Shown here: piece by piece, positions 19,522-29,622 of the stretch
Position numbering within the stretch: the first letter of the stretch is position 1
Layout of the letters: each line of letters opens with the position of its first letter
Source: Bartonella australis AUST/NH1
GTDB lineage: Bacteria; Pseudomonadota; Alphaproteobacteria; Rhizobiales; Rhizobiaceae
Assembly (NCBI RefSeq): GCF_000341355.1
Contig: NC_020300.1
Coordinates: 558,001-622,000 of the forward strand
Length of the DNA: 64,000 nucleotides
Direction: 5' to 3'
Translations under genes and position numbers: made by a program
The notes under the pieces: generated by a model
Databases searched by the model: none
What the model saw: only the letters and a program-made list of their open reading frames with translations
What the model was told of the DNA's origin: nothing

Positions 19522-20355
19522 TTATTCACCAATCAAATTAGCTAAAGCTACAAATTCAGAAATTGAAAGTGTTTCGGCTCGGCGTGTCCCATCAATTCCG
19601 GCTTTTTCTAAAAGTTTTTCACCCCCGATAATCTTGAGGCTTTGGCGGAGCATTTTTCGTTTTTGTCCAAAAGCAACTTTTGTTACAAGACTTAATTTTT
19701 GAACCGAGCAGGCGAGAGGCTGTGAGCGCGGAAGAATATGGACGACAGAAGAAGTTATTTTAGGTGCCGGTATGAAGGCTTGAGAAGGAATATCAAAAGC
19801 AATTTTTGCAGTAGCGCGCCAGCCAGTTAATACGCTGAGACGACTGTAGTGAGGAGATTGGGGGTCGGCAGTAATACGTTTGGCCACTTCGCGCTGAAAC
19901 ATCAGAGTCATTGATTCATAAAAAGGAGGCCATGATTCGGTTAAAAGCCAATTTAATAAGAGCTGTGTTCCAATATTATATGGGAGATTCGCGATGATAC
20001 GTGGTTTTTCTGTATATGTTTTGAAAAGCTCTGAAAAATCCTGCTTTAAAGCATCATTGCAAATAAGTGTAAGTTGTTTTGGGTAGTGTTTTTTTACGTC
20101 TAATAATGCTGAAAGGCAGCGCTCGTCGTATTCTATAGCTGTTACAATAGCGCCTCTTACGAGTAAAGCGCGGGTCAGTCCGCCGGGGCCCGGCCCAACT
20201 TCAATAACCGGTTTTCCATTTATATTCCCTGCTTGGTGGGCAATTTTAGAAGTTAAATTGAGATCAAAAAGAAAATTTTGACCTAGAGATTTATTAGCTT
20301 GCAATCCATATTTATTGATTACTTCGCGCAGGGGAGGCAGATTATCTATTTGCAT
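19522..20355 (-). CDS. rsmA: 16S rRNA (A1518/A1519-N6) dimethyltransferase
   Basis: Also called KsgA, it dimethylates two adjacent adenines in helix 45 of 16S rRNA with SAM. Visible motifs are SLGQNFLFD near the N-terminus, the SAM loop [15 protein letters not shown], and catalytic NLPYN. The length of 277 is usual. The start overlaps the end of pdxA by 10 bases, the order known from many proteobacteria (lptD-surA-pdxA-rsmA). Confidence 0.96.
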   Translation of the reverse strand: MQIDNLPPLREVINKYGLQANKSLGQNFLFDLNLTSKIAHQAGNINGKPVIEVGPGPGGLTRALLVRGAIVTAIEYDERCLSALLDVKKHYPKQLTLICNDALKQDFSELFKTYTEKPRIIANLPYNIGTQLLLNWLLTESWPPFYESMTLMFQREVAKRITADPQSPHYSRLSVLTGWRATAKIAFDIPSQAFIPAPKITSSVVHILPRSQPLACSVQKLSLVTKVAFGQKRKMLRQSLKIIGGEKLLEKAGIDGTRRAETLSISEFVALANLIGE

Positions 20356-21362
20356 GTCGTTGAACTATTTTCTGCGAGTTGATCTGCGAGCGTAAGAGCG
20401 GCGATAAAGCTTTCGGGAGAAGCAATTCCCTTATTGGCGATATCGAAGGCAGTTCCATGATCTGGCGATGTCCGAATAAAAGGCAGCCCTAAAGTAACAT
20501 TGGCGGTGGTGTCAAAGTCTAATGTTTTAACAGGAATGAGAGCTTGGTCATGATATGCGCATAAAGCAACATCATATGTTTGTCGTGCACGTTCATGAAA
20601 CATTGTATCAGAAGGTAAAGGGCCCACGATGTTCAGTCCTTTTTTCTTAAGGTATTCAATAGCGGGGGCGATAATTTCAATATCCTCTTTTCCTATTGCT
20701 CCATTTTCTCCAGCGTGAGGATTCAGGCCGGCAACAGCTAAACGGGGTGAAGTTATCGCAAACTGCGTCCTTAAAGCACTTTCAGTGATCAACGCGGTTT
20801 GGACGATCAAGCTATGGGTAAGGTATGCAGAAACTTCATTAAATGGGATATGAACAGTAATTGGCACCGTCCTTAACCGGGGTCCAGATAACATCATAAC
20901 TGGATGATATTGTTTATTAGAGGCTTGACGAGAAAGATAAGAAAGAAATTCGGTGTGACCCGGAAATTTGAAACCCGCATCATAAAGTTTCTTTTTTGCG
21001 ATAGGACAAGTGATCAGCGCACGCGCGCGACCGCTTTGAATCAGCTGGACACCGCGTTCGATTGCTTCGACTATTCCGGCACTATTGCTTACCAAAGGAA
21101 ATCCTGGCTGACAGTTTTGGCGGTTTTTCAATGGCATTACAGGAAGAGCGATTTGAAAATTTTTCGCAAGATCGCCTGTAAAAACGTAGTCTACCTCAAG
21201 TTTAATTTGCAAAAAACGAGCACGTGAACGGATAATTTCCGGATCAGCTAAAAGAACAAACGGCGGAATGCTACGGATATTACGTTTATTCCACGCTTTT
21301 ATAGCTATTTCAGGACCAATTCCAGCGGGGTCACCGCCGCTAACAACTAATGGAGGCATCAC
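20346..21362 (-). CDS. pdxA: 4-hydroxythreonine-4-phosphate dehydrogenase
   Basis: PdxA oxidises 4-phosphohydroxythreonine in the DXP-dependent pathway to pyridoxal phosphate. The motifs are [11 protein letters not shown] at the N-terminus, FPGHTEFLS, the metal-binding [10 protein letters not shown], and [12 protein letters not shown]. The length of 338 is typical. The start codon overlaps the surA stop by 4 bases (ATGA), so translation is coupled. Confidence 0.95.
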   Translation of the reverse strand: MMPPLVVSGGDPAGIGPEIAIKAWNKRNIRSIPPFVLLADPEIIRSRARFLQIKLEVDYVFTGDLAKNFQIALPVMPLKNRQNCQPGFPLVSNSAGIVEAIERGVQLIQSGRARALITCPIAKKKLYDAGFKFPGHTEFLSYLSRQASNKQYHPVMMLSGPRLRTVPITVHIPFNEVSAYLTHSLIVQTALITESALRTQFAITSPRLAVAGLNPHAGENGAIGKEDIEIIAPAIEYLKKKGLNIVGPLPSDTMFHERARQTYDVALCAYHDQALIPVKTLDFDTTANVTLGLPFIRTSPDHGTAFDIANKGIASPESFIAALTLADQLAENSSTTCK

Positions 21363-22315
21363 GATTCTTGAATACGCGCTCTTTGTCGTAATTCTTTTAA
21401 ATATTTTCCGTTTAACGCTTCAAGTTTCCCACTAATATTTTTTTGATTATCTTGAATAGAAAATATAAGCTGAGCGACGCGATCATCCGAAACCCTTTTT
21501 ATTTGACAAACAGCGACCGCCTCAATGCCGTTTTGCGTTTCTTGCGGTTTTGTCATTTTTCCGATAGGTGTTGCGCGGATAGCTCCTTCCCAACCGCTAG
21601 GAAGCTGGGGTTCTAGCATTTTCCCTAAATCGCGGATAGTAACATCCAATATACCTTTCGCTTGATTTCTCGTATTGTTACATCCTCGAAAATGTGCGCG
21701 GAAATTATTTGCCTCATATTGGCGCCTTCCTAAGATTTCCGAACGGCGACGCGCGGGAATAACAAAAATGATCTGCTGCAATGTATATTCATTCGTCGAA
21801 GGTTTTACACCGCCATTTTTTAATATTCTGTGTGCCACTTCTTGTTCTGTGAGAAGAACATTTTCAGCTTGATAACGAGCACTAACAAGGCGTCCCCATC
21901 CTATCTGACCGCGAATATAAGCTTTAAAATACCCCTCTGTGAGGTCAAATTGAGCTAATATCTCGTTAATTTGGTCAAAAGTCATATGATTTTGCGTAAC
22001 AAAGGCTTCAAAAGCGCTGTTAACTTCATCGTCACTAACTTCAATATCACGATTCTTCAGTTCGATATTCTTGAGCATTTCGTCAATAAGCTCATTTTTA
22101 GCCTGAGCAAGGAGGTTCCCCTGCTTTTGCTGCAATTTAAGAAAAGAAGCGCGTCTTTGAATATCATAATTTGTTATAGCATTCCCATTGACTACAACAG
22201 CAATCTCACTTTGAGCAAAGGCTGGGAGAGCAAAAAATGCACTAACAAAGAGGCCGCCTACATTTAGAGCAATGATATAAAATAAGGCGAGAGCGTTATT
22301 TTTGAATTTATTCAT
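21359..22315 (-). CDS. surA: SurA-like periplasmic peptidyl-prolyl isomerase / chaperone
   Basis: A secreted chaperone for outer membrane proteins. A signal peptide spans about residues 1-34 and ends ALPAFAQSE. The N-terminal SurA domain begins IAVVVNGNAITNYDI. The C-terminal part has one parvulin-like segment (NEYTLQQIIFVIP through DLGKMLEPQLPSGW), weakly conserved. At 318 residues it is shorter than E. coli SurA, which has two parvulin domains, but normal for the alphaproteobacterial form. It lies between lptD and pdxA, in line with a role in LptD biogenesis. Confidence 0.88.
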   Translation of the reverse strand: MNKFKNNALALFYIIALNVGGLFVSAFFALPAFAQSEIAVVVNGNAITNYDIQRRASFLKLQQKQGNLLAQAKNELIDEMLKNIELKNRDIEVSDDEVNSAFEAFVTQNHMTFDQINEILAQFDLTEGYFKAYIRGQIGWGRLVSARYQAENVLLTEQEVAHRILKNGGVKPSTNEYTLQQIIFVIPARRRSEILGRRQYEANNFRAHFRGCNNTRNQAKGILDVTIRDLGKMLEPQLPSGWEGAIRATPIGKMTKPQETQNGIEAVAVCQIKRVSDDRVAQLIFSIQDNQKNISGKLEALNGKYLKELRQRARIQES

Positions 22316-22418
22316 GTAAGCGAGCCCTTAGTTGTTCATCGGTTCCCTATTCGCCGCTTAAGAATATATATTTTTCTGCGTAAAAACAATGATAAGTTAA
22401 AATATCTGCACATTCTCT

Positions 22419-24785
22419 TTATAAATCTTCCTTTATTTTTTGGCCGATGTCCGCGATTGTGCGCAATGAAAGGGAAAAATTAAAATTTTGTAAAGGTGCG
22501 TTTTTTTCTGGATTGATTATCTGTTGGTAGCTGAATGTTACACCGAGACATTCGTCTGTATAGTTTATACTTATCCCGCGTTTTACAAACGTGGCGGACT
22601 CTAAGTCGTAGCTAACATTATTATTCATGGACCAATTGTCAGAAAATTTAATACCAGTTTGAAAAGAAATTTCTTGGCGATTTTGCGTATATTCGTAATT
22701 TGATTGGCTCGGAATATAGGCGTATTGCACAGCTGCCCAGAGATTTGACCATTTTTTTGACGCTTCTAATTCAGCGCGATGGATTTTACCTGTTTTTTTG
22801 TCAAAGCGTCCACGAGATTCTACGTAAAAGCCACTATCATGACTCGCACCGAGCATTGCAACATAGTCTGAGCTTGCTGTTTCAAGGCCAGAATTAACGC
22901 CAACAGTAATAAGACCTTTTTCTGCAAAAGAATTTTTTCCTGCAAGATGAAAAGATTGTCCGGCCAGACCATAGAGTGACAAATGATGGCCAAAATTTCC
23001 AGAATATCTTAGACCTATATTAGCTCTCACTCCGCCTTCTACGCGGTCGTAACCCGAAAATTTATCACGTTGAAATAAAGTTGTCGCATCGAATATAAAG
23101 TTTTGTGCGTCTTCATTTGGTAATTGTTCAGCGTATCGTTCATTATTACGAATAAAGATTTGCGCTGTTGGTTCTAAGATATGCGTGGAGGTTCCAGTGG
23201 TGATGAGAAGAGGGTAACGCAATTCCATGCCCGCTGTTGCCGTATTTCGGATAGCTGATGAGGCGATATTAAAATTGGCAGCAGGGTTATTTACTGAGTC
23301 AGAAGTATAGTCTCTACGAGTATTTGTTATAATTACATCAGTACGTAAAGCGAGGATGGGAGATAATATCAATCCATTTTGTATATTAAGGCGCCTTTTC
23401 CATTCTAGTTCGCCTGTTAAGCGGAAACTGTTTCCAGCTATACCAGAGAGGTTTGTAGTACCGAGAGAAGAGCTCTGCCAATCGGTATGAGGACGGTAAA
23501 TTGATCGCATATTGCTGTGAAAGCTAAGCTCTCCAGCGTAAATTGGCATAGCTGGTGCAAAAAAATAATCAACGCGGGGTAGGGCCCATACTCGTCGAGA
23601 ATAATGTTTATTGAGGGGATCTTTAAGAGCTAAATCTTGGGTTATGAAGTGGTAAAAGCGCATATCAAAGTAATTTTTGTCCGCAAGGCCGCTTAAATAA
23701 AGTTGGGAAAGCTGTGTAGGATTTGCGTAATTTCCGAGTTTGTACGTGCGATTGAAGTGTTGATCTGATTGTGCGACAATATCCCAGCCGTAGATCCAGC
23801 GAGGATTAATACGAAAGTCGCCTTTTGTCGCTACCATATAACGGTTAGTATTTTGAGAATCGACAGTGTCGTCGTCGAATTCATTAGGGTTGATCTGATA
23901 TATATGGGCGAAGCTGACGTTATAACTGCCTGTTTTAAAACGTTGACGCCATTCACCTTCAGTTAAAATGCCTTGTTTTGTGTAGACGGTAGCAGAAAGT
24001 GTAAAATCATAATGAGGTGATAAGCTCCAAAAATAAGAGCTCTTCACGCCTGCCCCGAGATGGCTAGAGTAAAAAAAACGAGGTACGAGTAAGCCGCTGG
24101 CACGTTTCACAGTTGGGTCAGGAAGCTCGAAAACCGGTAATCGCACGACTGGTACGCCAAAAAAATCAAGGTGGCTATCTTCGAAGCGAATTTTTTTGAT
24201 TACGCCATTCCATATGATCTTTTTTGCTTTGATCTGCCATAAAACTTCTCTATCTGGTTTATAATAGCAAGGTTCGCACGCTGTATAGGTGGCGTTGTCG
24301 AAGGTTATTATTTTGTCTCTGTGATGTTCAGCGCTTAAAGCAGAAAAATGCGTGTCATTAGCCGCTTCAACGCGCAGGAAGTTTATAAAGCCTTCGCTAA
24401 AATCTTTGGTCATGTCTATTCGATTAGAATAGATTTTATTGCCGTCTTTTTGGGTAATTTCGACGTTTCCCCATGCCGTAATTCGCCCCGTTTTTTTATT
24501 ATAAACGACTTTTTGAGCGATGATTTTATTGCCATCATATTCAATTTGGACATTTCCTTGTACGGAAATAGTGTTTGTGTCGTGATCGTAAATGAGTTCG
24601 TCAGCAAAGAATAAAAGGGGGCTTATTGGGATTCGAGTCCCATTGTGAGAAGAACGAGTAAGATTTTGTGCTGTTACAGAACAAGATAAAGATAAACCTA
24701 AAAAAAAGCCGATGACACTATTTAAAGCCAGCTTGTTCAACTTTGTCCAAATTATTTTTTTGTTTATTCTCATTAATGGTTTCAC
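22419..24785 (-). CDS. lptD: LPS assembly protein LptD
   Basis: LptD is the outer-membrane barrel that, with LptE, inserts LPS into the outer leaflet. A signal peptide covers about residues 1-40. The periplasmic OstA/LptA-like beta-jellyroll follows (ADELIYDHDTNTISVQGNV, about 62-150), then the large barrel domain to the C-terminus. Cysteines in TACEPCYYK and DECLGVTF are the likely partners of the inter-domain disulfides. The length is 788 residues. The start abuts the lptG stop directly (24785/24786); an in-frame ATG 24773 is an alternative. Confidence 0.94.
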   Translation of the reverse strand: MKPLMRINKKIIWTKLNKLALNSVIGFFLGLSLSCSVTAQNLTRSSHNGTRIPISPLLFFADELIYDHDTNTISVQGNVQIEYDGNKIIAQKVVYNKKTGRITAWGNVEITQKDGNKIYSNRIDMTKDFSEGFINFLRVEAANDTHFSALSAEHHRDKIITFDNATYTACEPCYYKPDREVLWQIKAKKIIWNGVIKKIRFEDSHLDFFGVPVVRLPVFELPDPTVKRASGLLVPRFFYSSHLGAGVKSSYFWSLSPHYDFTLSATVYTKQGILTEGEWRQRFKTGSYNVSFAHIYQINPNEFDDDTVDSQNTNRYMVATKGDFRINPRWIYGWDIVAQSDQHFNRTYKLGNYANPTQLSQLYLSGLADKNYFDMRFYHFITQDLALKDPLNKHYSRRVWALPRVDYFFAPAMPIYAGELSFHSNMRSIYRPHTDWQSSSLGTTNLSGIAGNSFRLTGELEWKRRLNIQNGLILSPILALRTDVIITNTRRDYTSDSVNNPAANFNIASSAIRNTATAGMELRYPLLITTGTSTHILEPTAQIFIRNNERYAEQLPNEDAQNFIFDATTLFQRDKFSGYDRVEGGVRANIGLRYSGNFGHHLSLYGLAGQSFHLAGKNSFAEKGLITVGVNSGLETASSDYVAMLGASHDSGFYVESRGRFDKKTGKIHRAELEASKKWSNLWAAVQYAYIPSQSNYEYTQNRQEISFQTGIKFSDNWSMNNNVSYDLESATFVKRGISINYTDECLGVTFSYQQIINPEKNAPLQNFNFSLSLRTIADIGQKIKEDL

Positions 24786-25877
24786 TCAGCCATCCTCTTT
24801 ATGAAGCAGAAAGAAGATGCCTAAAAATAATGCAATAACAACTGGTGCCCAAGCAGCGATAATTGGCGGAATGTACCCGGCGCTACCAAAAGAACGAACG
24901 AGAACAGAAACGACGTAAAGCACGAATCCAGCGATAACACCACCAAGAATTAAGATGCCGGATTGTTCAAAGCGTGTAAATTTTAATGATACAGTTGCCG
25001 CAATGAGAGTCATTGCCACAAGTAATGCTGGTAGCGCTATCAGCGACTGTAAATACATATTGAACTTATTAGCAGAATAGCCAAATGATCGCGCAGCCGT
25101 GATTTTTTTTGGCAACTTGTAAAACGGAATAGTTGCGGGATCAGAAAAATATTCAGTCAAAAATTCGGGCTTTAAGTTTGTTTGTATCAAAAGCTCAGTA
25201 AATTTTTGCGGCATACGACCTATTTTATAAATCGTGCCATCAGTTAATAGCCAAGAACCATTTGTTAATGTTGCTTTTTTAGTGTTAATCCAATTTTTGA
25301 TCGTGGCGTCATCATTATATTGTACAAAGGTTGCGTCAATAAGAGAGAGACCCTGATGGGTAATTGATTTGGCCCCGATCGTCGTCGTTCCCGAAGTTGT
25401 ATGTTGTGTTAACCACGGAACGCGAGGGGGGCTGATAGATGCTTGAACGTTGCTGCTACGCCATTCAGCTATCATTTTTTCTGCTCGGGTAGAGCTCCAT
25501 GCAGCAAATGGATTAATAAAAAGAATCGAAAACAATCCAAAGAGGAAAGCCCCAAAACAAGCAGGAGAAAGAAATTGCCACGCAGAAATACCGATTGAGC
25601 GAGTAATAACAAGCTCTAGTCTTCGATTAAGAGAGGTTAGCATTGTCATTGCGGAAAATAGTGCGATAAAGGGGAGGAGCTGCTGCACAATAAAAGGGGT
25701 ACGCAGAGCTGAGATAAGAAGCGCGCCTTTTGCCGTGTAATGAGGAGAAGAGGCTAAACGACTAGAATTTTCCGTAAAATCGATTAAGACGGTAAGAATA
25801 CAAATACCTATCAAAAAATAACAGGTCGTTCTCAAATAACGCACAAAAAAATATCGTCCAAGTGTCCATCCGATCAT
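24786..25877 (-). CDS. lptG: LPS export ABC transporter permease LptG
   Basis: One of the two permeases of the LptB2FG complex, which extracts LPS from the inner membrane. The 363-residue protein has six hydrophobic segments, three near each end (about 10-30, 55-80, 100-125 and 275-360), with a central periplasmic beta-jellyroll of about 140 residues, the YjgP/YjgQ layout. The start overlaps the lptF stop by 4 bases. The assignment as LptG rather than LptF follows gene order and the GYSANKFNMYLQ region. Confidence 0.92.
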   Translation of the reverse strand: MIGWTLGRYFFVRYLRTTCYFLIGICILTVLIDFTENSSRLASSPHYTAKGALLISALRTPFIVQQLLPFIALFSAMTMLTSLNRRLELVITRSIGISAWQFLSPACFGAFLFGLFSILFINPFAAWSSTRAEKMIAEWRSSNVQASISPPRVPWLTQHTTSGTTTIGAKSITHQGLSLIDATFVQYNDDATIKNWINTKKATLTNGSWLLTDGTIYKIGRMPQKFTELLIQTNLKPEFLTEYFSDPATIPFYKLPKKITAARSFGYSANKFNMYLQSLIALPALLVAMTLIAATVSLKFTRFEQSGILILGGVIAGFVLYVVSVLVRSFGSAGYIPPIIAAWAPVVIALFLGIFFLLHKEDG

Positions 25878-27064
25878 GATGCTTTGTCCGGGGGATAACG
25901 GGAATTTTTATATTTGAACCTGTTTTTTATCTTTTGGAAAACTATTTTAACTGCGTTGCCAAGTGTCGCGGCAGTCGTAATTTTGTGATCCGTCAATAAC
26001 CCAAAGAAGAGCACTATACTGATCCCTGCCAGGGTGATGTAAAGCAGTGGAACGTAGAAAAGGTCGTTTTCTATTTTTTCAGCGAGAAAGTATTCTATCC
26101 AATAAATCAATAAAGAAAAAGTAACGGCGGAAAAAGTTGCAGATATACGTGCTTGCCGGTGCGAACGTGCATCTCCTGCTGCAGTCACTGCAATTAACGC
26201 AAAAACAATAGGATAGAACCACTCTGTAAGCCGACGGTGAAGTTCGGCTTTATATTGAAGTGGTTCCCGCTGGTAATAAGGGTCATTTGGATCAGGACGT
26301 AATAAATAAGAGAGGGGTCTATCTTTAGGATAAATAATTGGAGCTTTAGTATTCGGCGTGAATTCGCTTAGGTTGAAGGTGTAAGAGCTGAATTCGATAA
26401 TTGAAACGCTATCATTTTGGTGATTGACTCTTTCTATTTCGCCGTCATTGAGGAGTAAAAATTTGTCATTTTTATTGCTTATAACAGCCCCTTTTGTTGC
26501 ATAATAAAACGTACTGATCTGGGGATTGCGCTGGTCGGCAATGAAAAGACGACCGATGGTCCCATTCGGGCGCTGTTCGCCAATTTCTATATAAAGGTTT
26601 CTGGTTAATTCTTGAAAACTACCTTCACGAATAAAGAGGCTGATGAGATCGGAATGGGTATTTGCCATCATTTGTCGCATATTAAGGCGTGCTCTAGGGA
26701 CGACAAAATTAGCAATAGAAAAGGATACAAGCGAAGCGATAATAGCTAAAAGAAGAACTGGTTTTCCAATAGTGCTTTTGGGTAAGCCACAGGCGCTGAT
26801 GCCGGTTAGTTCTGAGTCTTGATTCATTGTTGAAAGGGTGATTGTAACGGCGATCATTAATGCAAATGGAATAATAGGAGAAATAACGGAAGGAATCAGT
26901 AAAGATGAGAAGTGCAAAACCGTTAAGAGAGTTTGCCCATTTATCGTGAGAAAATCGATCCGCGCAAGGATCTGCACAGTCCAACCAACACCGATTGCCG
27001 CGGCCGTTACAGCAATAAAGAGAATAAAAACGCGCCTTAGGATGTATAATTCGATAATACGCAT
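25874..27064 (-). CDS. lptF: LPS export ABC transporter permease LptF
   Basis: The partner permease of LptG. The N-terminus MRIIELYILRRVF is typical of YjgP proteins, with three helices in the first 125 residues, a periplasmic domain (about 130-280) and three C-terminal helices. The cytosolic tail is basic. The length is 396. It is the first gene of the unit lptF-lptG-lptD-surA-pdxA-rsmA, linking LPS transport to outer membrane folding. The promoter should lie in 27065-27250. Confidence 0.92.
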   Translation of the reverse strand: MRIIELYILRRVFILFIAVTAAAIGVGWTVQILARIDFLTINGQTLLTVLHFSSLLIPSVISPIIPFALMIAVTITLSTMNQDSELTGISACGLPKSTIGKPVLLLAIIASLVSFSIANFVVPRARLNMRQMMANTHSDLISLFIREGSFQELTRNLYIEIGEQRPNGTIGRLFIADQRNPQISTFYYATKGAVISNKNDKFLLLNDGEIERVNHQNDSVSIIEFSSYTFNLSEFTPNTKAPIIYPKDRPLSYLLRPDPNDPYYQREPLQYKAELHRRLTEWFYPIVFALIAVTAAGDARSHRQARISATFSAVTFSLLIYWIEYFLAEKIENDLFYVPLLYITLAGISIVLFFGLLTDHKITTAATLGNAVKIVFQKIKNRFKYKNSRYPPDKAS

Positions 27065-27458
27065 AGATTAGATGACATCCTTGATCTTCACTTTTAAAGT
27101 AGATACTTTACGATACGCCGAATTAAGACATACAACTGAAATTCAAAGATTATCTTCATATGTATGTATATCCTCCCGGATTAAGAAGCGGCGGGGTGTT
27201 ATCCAATCCCAGCTTACTCTGCCATATATAGCGTTGTGTTTTCAAGAGCGGTATGCAAAGAAGTTGTAAAAACGAATAGAATGAGCTTTTCCATTTATCT
27301 AAAAATTAAATTTTTTCTTTTCCAGCGTTTAACATACATTATGAGCGGAAGATGGTACACGTAGTAGAAAGAAGAGGAGTCCTTATGCCTCAGATTTTTC
27401 TTTTCCTCACCGGGGATACAGAATTTTTTTCGATGAGATAAGGGTGAAGGGTGAGATA
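27065..27458. other. non-coding gap between lptF and holC
   Basis: About 390 bases without a credible gene. In related genomes the leucyl aminopeptidase gene pepA commonly stands here, divergent from lptF and just before holC. I see no pepA motif in any frame, so it is either deleted or elsewhere. The stretch should hold the lptF promoter and the holC promoter. Confidence 0.5.
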
Positions 27459-27905
27459 GTGGATATTCTTTTTTATCATTTAATACACTCAGCGTTAAAA
27501 GATACTTTGCCGGTACTTGTAGAACGTGCGCTCGCACGTTTTAAGCGTGTGACGATACAGTGTACGAGCAAAGAACGACGCGATGCCATAGATATGCATT
27601 TATGGGTTTATGCTGATGAGGCATTCATTGGGCATGGAACTGAAAGCGATAATTATCCACATTTTCAGCCCGTATTTCTCACTACAGGGCATGAAAACCC
27701 AAATAGCTCAAAAGTGCGCTTCCTTATAGAAGGGGCAGTTTGTCCAGATATCGATACTTATCAACGGGTTGTGATTATGTTTGACGGCCATAACGAAGCG
27801 CAGTTGGATTTCGCTCGTAAACAGTGGAAAGAATATAAAACGAAAAATTATAATTTAACTTATTGGCAGCAAACTGAAGACCGCTATTGGGAAAAAAAGG
27901 CGTGA
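27459..27905 (+). CDS. holC: DNA polymerase III chi subunit
   Basis: Chi links the clamp loader to SSB at the replication fork. GTG 27459 is chosen because VDILFYHLIHSALKDTLP matches the family N-terminus and AAGGGTGAG precedes it; the frame opens earlier at 27444. The 148-residue protein has the chi pattern ALARFKRVTIQC and the C-terminal helix YRVVIMFDG-like YQRVVIMFDGHNEAQLDFAR. The stop overlaps the next start (TGATG). Confidence 0.9.
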   Translation: MDILFYHLIHSALKDTLPVLVERALARFKRVTIQCTSKERRDAIDMHLWVYADEAFIGHGTESDNYPHFQPVFLTTGHENPNSSKVRFLIEGAVCPDIDTYQRVVIMFDGHNEAQLDFARKQWKEYKTKNYNLTYWQQTEDRYWEKKA

Positions 27906-28336
27906 TGCACATGACATCTGTTATTTTAATTTTTATCGGTATCGTGGGGATAATTAACTCTGAGCTTTTTATTGTGGAAAAATTGGGAGGAAATCGTTGG
28001 ATTTTTGTTGTTATTTTTCTTTTGGGAGCGGTAAAATTACAATTCGAAAGCAAAATATTCGAGCGAAATAAGGTGATAATCGACAGAGTTTTACTTATTT
28101 TGTGGGCAGTGATGTTGGCTTTTTTGTGCGTTTCATGGTTAGGAACAACGCATATTTTGTCGAGGATATTTTCTGCCACTTATATTGGAGATATTGCAGA
28201 TATTTTATTCTTCTTTCTTTGTGCGCTGTTTACAGGGATATTATGGTGGGGTATTCCTCAGCCAATGCCTTTAAAAATGAAATTGGCGGCATCTTTGCCG
28301 CCATTGCTGGTTTTGCTGTTTTTTGTCGCGTCTTAG
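27905..28336 (+). CDS. small hypothetical membrane protein
   Basis: A 143-residue protein that I do not recognise. It has four hydrophobic segments (about residues 4-20, 31-43, 60-85 and 90-140) and few charged residues between them. Its ATG overlaps the holC stop (TGATG), so it is co-translated with holC. ATG 27911 is an alternative start. The stop overlaps the convergent transporter gene by 4 bases, which leaves no room for a terminator. No function can be given. Confidence 0.6.
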   Translation: MHMTSVILIFIGIVGIINSELFIVEKLGGNRWIFVVIFLLGAVKLQFESKIFERNKVIIDRVLLILWAVMLAFLCVSWLGTTHILSRIFSATYIGDIADILFFFLCALFTGILWWGIPQPMPLKMKLAASLPPLLVLLFFVAS

Positions 28337-29622
28337 CGGGATATTTCTTCATCTGTAAAGAGAACAAAACAAATAAGCGAAACAAGAGAGCAAAAGAGCA
28401 GGTAATAACCAACATAAGCGGCGCTAAAATGTTGTACTAAATACTCTGCTATATAAGGGGCAACGGACGCACCTATGATGCCAGCTAAATTGAAAACTAT
28501 AGAAGAGCCGGTGTAACGAATTTCAGTTGGGAATGGTGAAGCAAGAACAGCACCAAGAGGGCTATACGTAATTCCCATAAGTGATAAGCCGATAATGGAC
28601 ATCGCAAAAACACCTACAATTCCAGAACTTAAGAAATAAGGAATTGCGAGAGAGTAGGCAGCAGTCATCGCTGTCACCCAGATCATTAGAGTTCTACGTT
28701 TAATACGGTCAGCAAGTTTTCCGGTTAGCACGATAAAAAGACCGCAAAAAACAGCGCCCAGCATTTCTATTTCAAGAGCTTCTTTCAATGGCAATTGTAG
28801 ATGGTTCGTTGCGTAGCGCAGTAAATAAGTGGTAACCAAGTAAAATAATGCAAACATCGTCATACCGGCAAATGTACCAAGGAATAAAATTCGCGGATAT
28901 TTCGAAAATACGTCTATTATAGGTAATTTTACACGTTCTTCACGGGCGAGGGTTTTTTTAAATTCAGATGTTTCATTAATAGAAATGCGTATCCATAATC
29001 CTAGGATCATGAGAAAAATTGATAAAATAAACGGGAGGCGCCATCCCCACGCTAAAAGTTCGTCTTCGTCAAAAAAGAACCACAGTCCAAAAAAAGCTAT
29101 AATAGACAACAGTAAACCGGCCGGAACCCCTAACTGCGGAAACATAGCGTACCAACCACGTTTTTCCGGTGGAGCGTTTTCTGTCGCGAGTAGAACGGCC
29201 CCACCCCATTCACCTCCTAACCCGATTCCCTGGCCAACGCGGCATATAGTTAAAAAGAAGGGTGCCCACCAACCAATTTTGTCATAAGTGGGAAGAATGC
29301 CAATAATAACCGTCGAAATACCCATCGTGAGAAGAGCTGCGATAAGTGTCGCTTTTCGGCCAATTTTGTCGCCAAAGTGTCCGAAAATAACAGATCCTAG
29401 AGGGCGAGAGAAAAACGCTGCACCGAAAACAAGAAAAGATTGCAGGATAGCAAATTGATCATTTTGAGGTGGAAAAAATAAATGGGGAAATATAAGAGCT
29501 GCAGCGGTTCCAAAAACGTAAAAATCGAAATACTCGATCGTCGTGCCGATGAGGCTTGCAAACAAAATCCGACCGGGCGAATTTCCTCCGTTTATGCTCT
29601 GTTTTTTTACACTCGTAGGCAT
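28333..29622 (-). CDS. MHS family MFS transporter
   Basis: A 429-residue, 12-helix major facilitator protein. The N-terminal signature TTIEYFDFYVFGTAAAL and the loop FGHFGDKIGRKATLI place it in the metabolite:H+ symporter (MHS) family, with ProP, KgtP and ShiA. VGQGIGLGGEWGGAVLL is the conserved helix 4-5 motif. The substrate (osmolyte, dicarboxylate or other) cannot be read. Bartonella genomes have several such transporters. It is transcribed towards holC and its stop overlaps the small membrane protein gene. Confidence 0.9.
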   Translation of the reverse strand: MPTSVKKQSINGGNSPGRILFASLIGTTIEYFDFYVFGTAAALIFPHLFFPPQNDQFAILQSFLVFGAAFFSRPLGSVIFGHFGDKIGRKATLIAALLTMGISTVIIGILPTYDKIGWWAPFFLTICRVGQGIGLGGEWGGAVLLATENAPPEKRGWYAMFPQLGVPAGLLLSIIAFFGLWFFFDEDELLAWGWRLPFILSIFLMILGLWIRISINETSEFKKTLAREERVKLPIIDVFSKYPRILFLGTFAGMTMFALFYLVTTYLLRYATNHLQLPLKEALEIEMLGAVFCGLFIVLTGKLADRIKRRTLMIWVTAMTAAYSLAIPYFLSSGIVGVFAMSIIGLSLMGITYSPLGAVLASPFPTEIRYTGSSIVFNLAGIIGASVAPYIAEYLVQHFSAAYVGYYLLFCSLVSLICFVLFTDEEISR

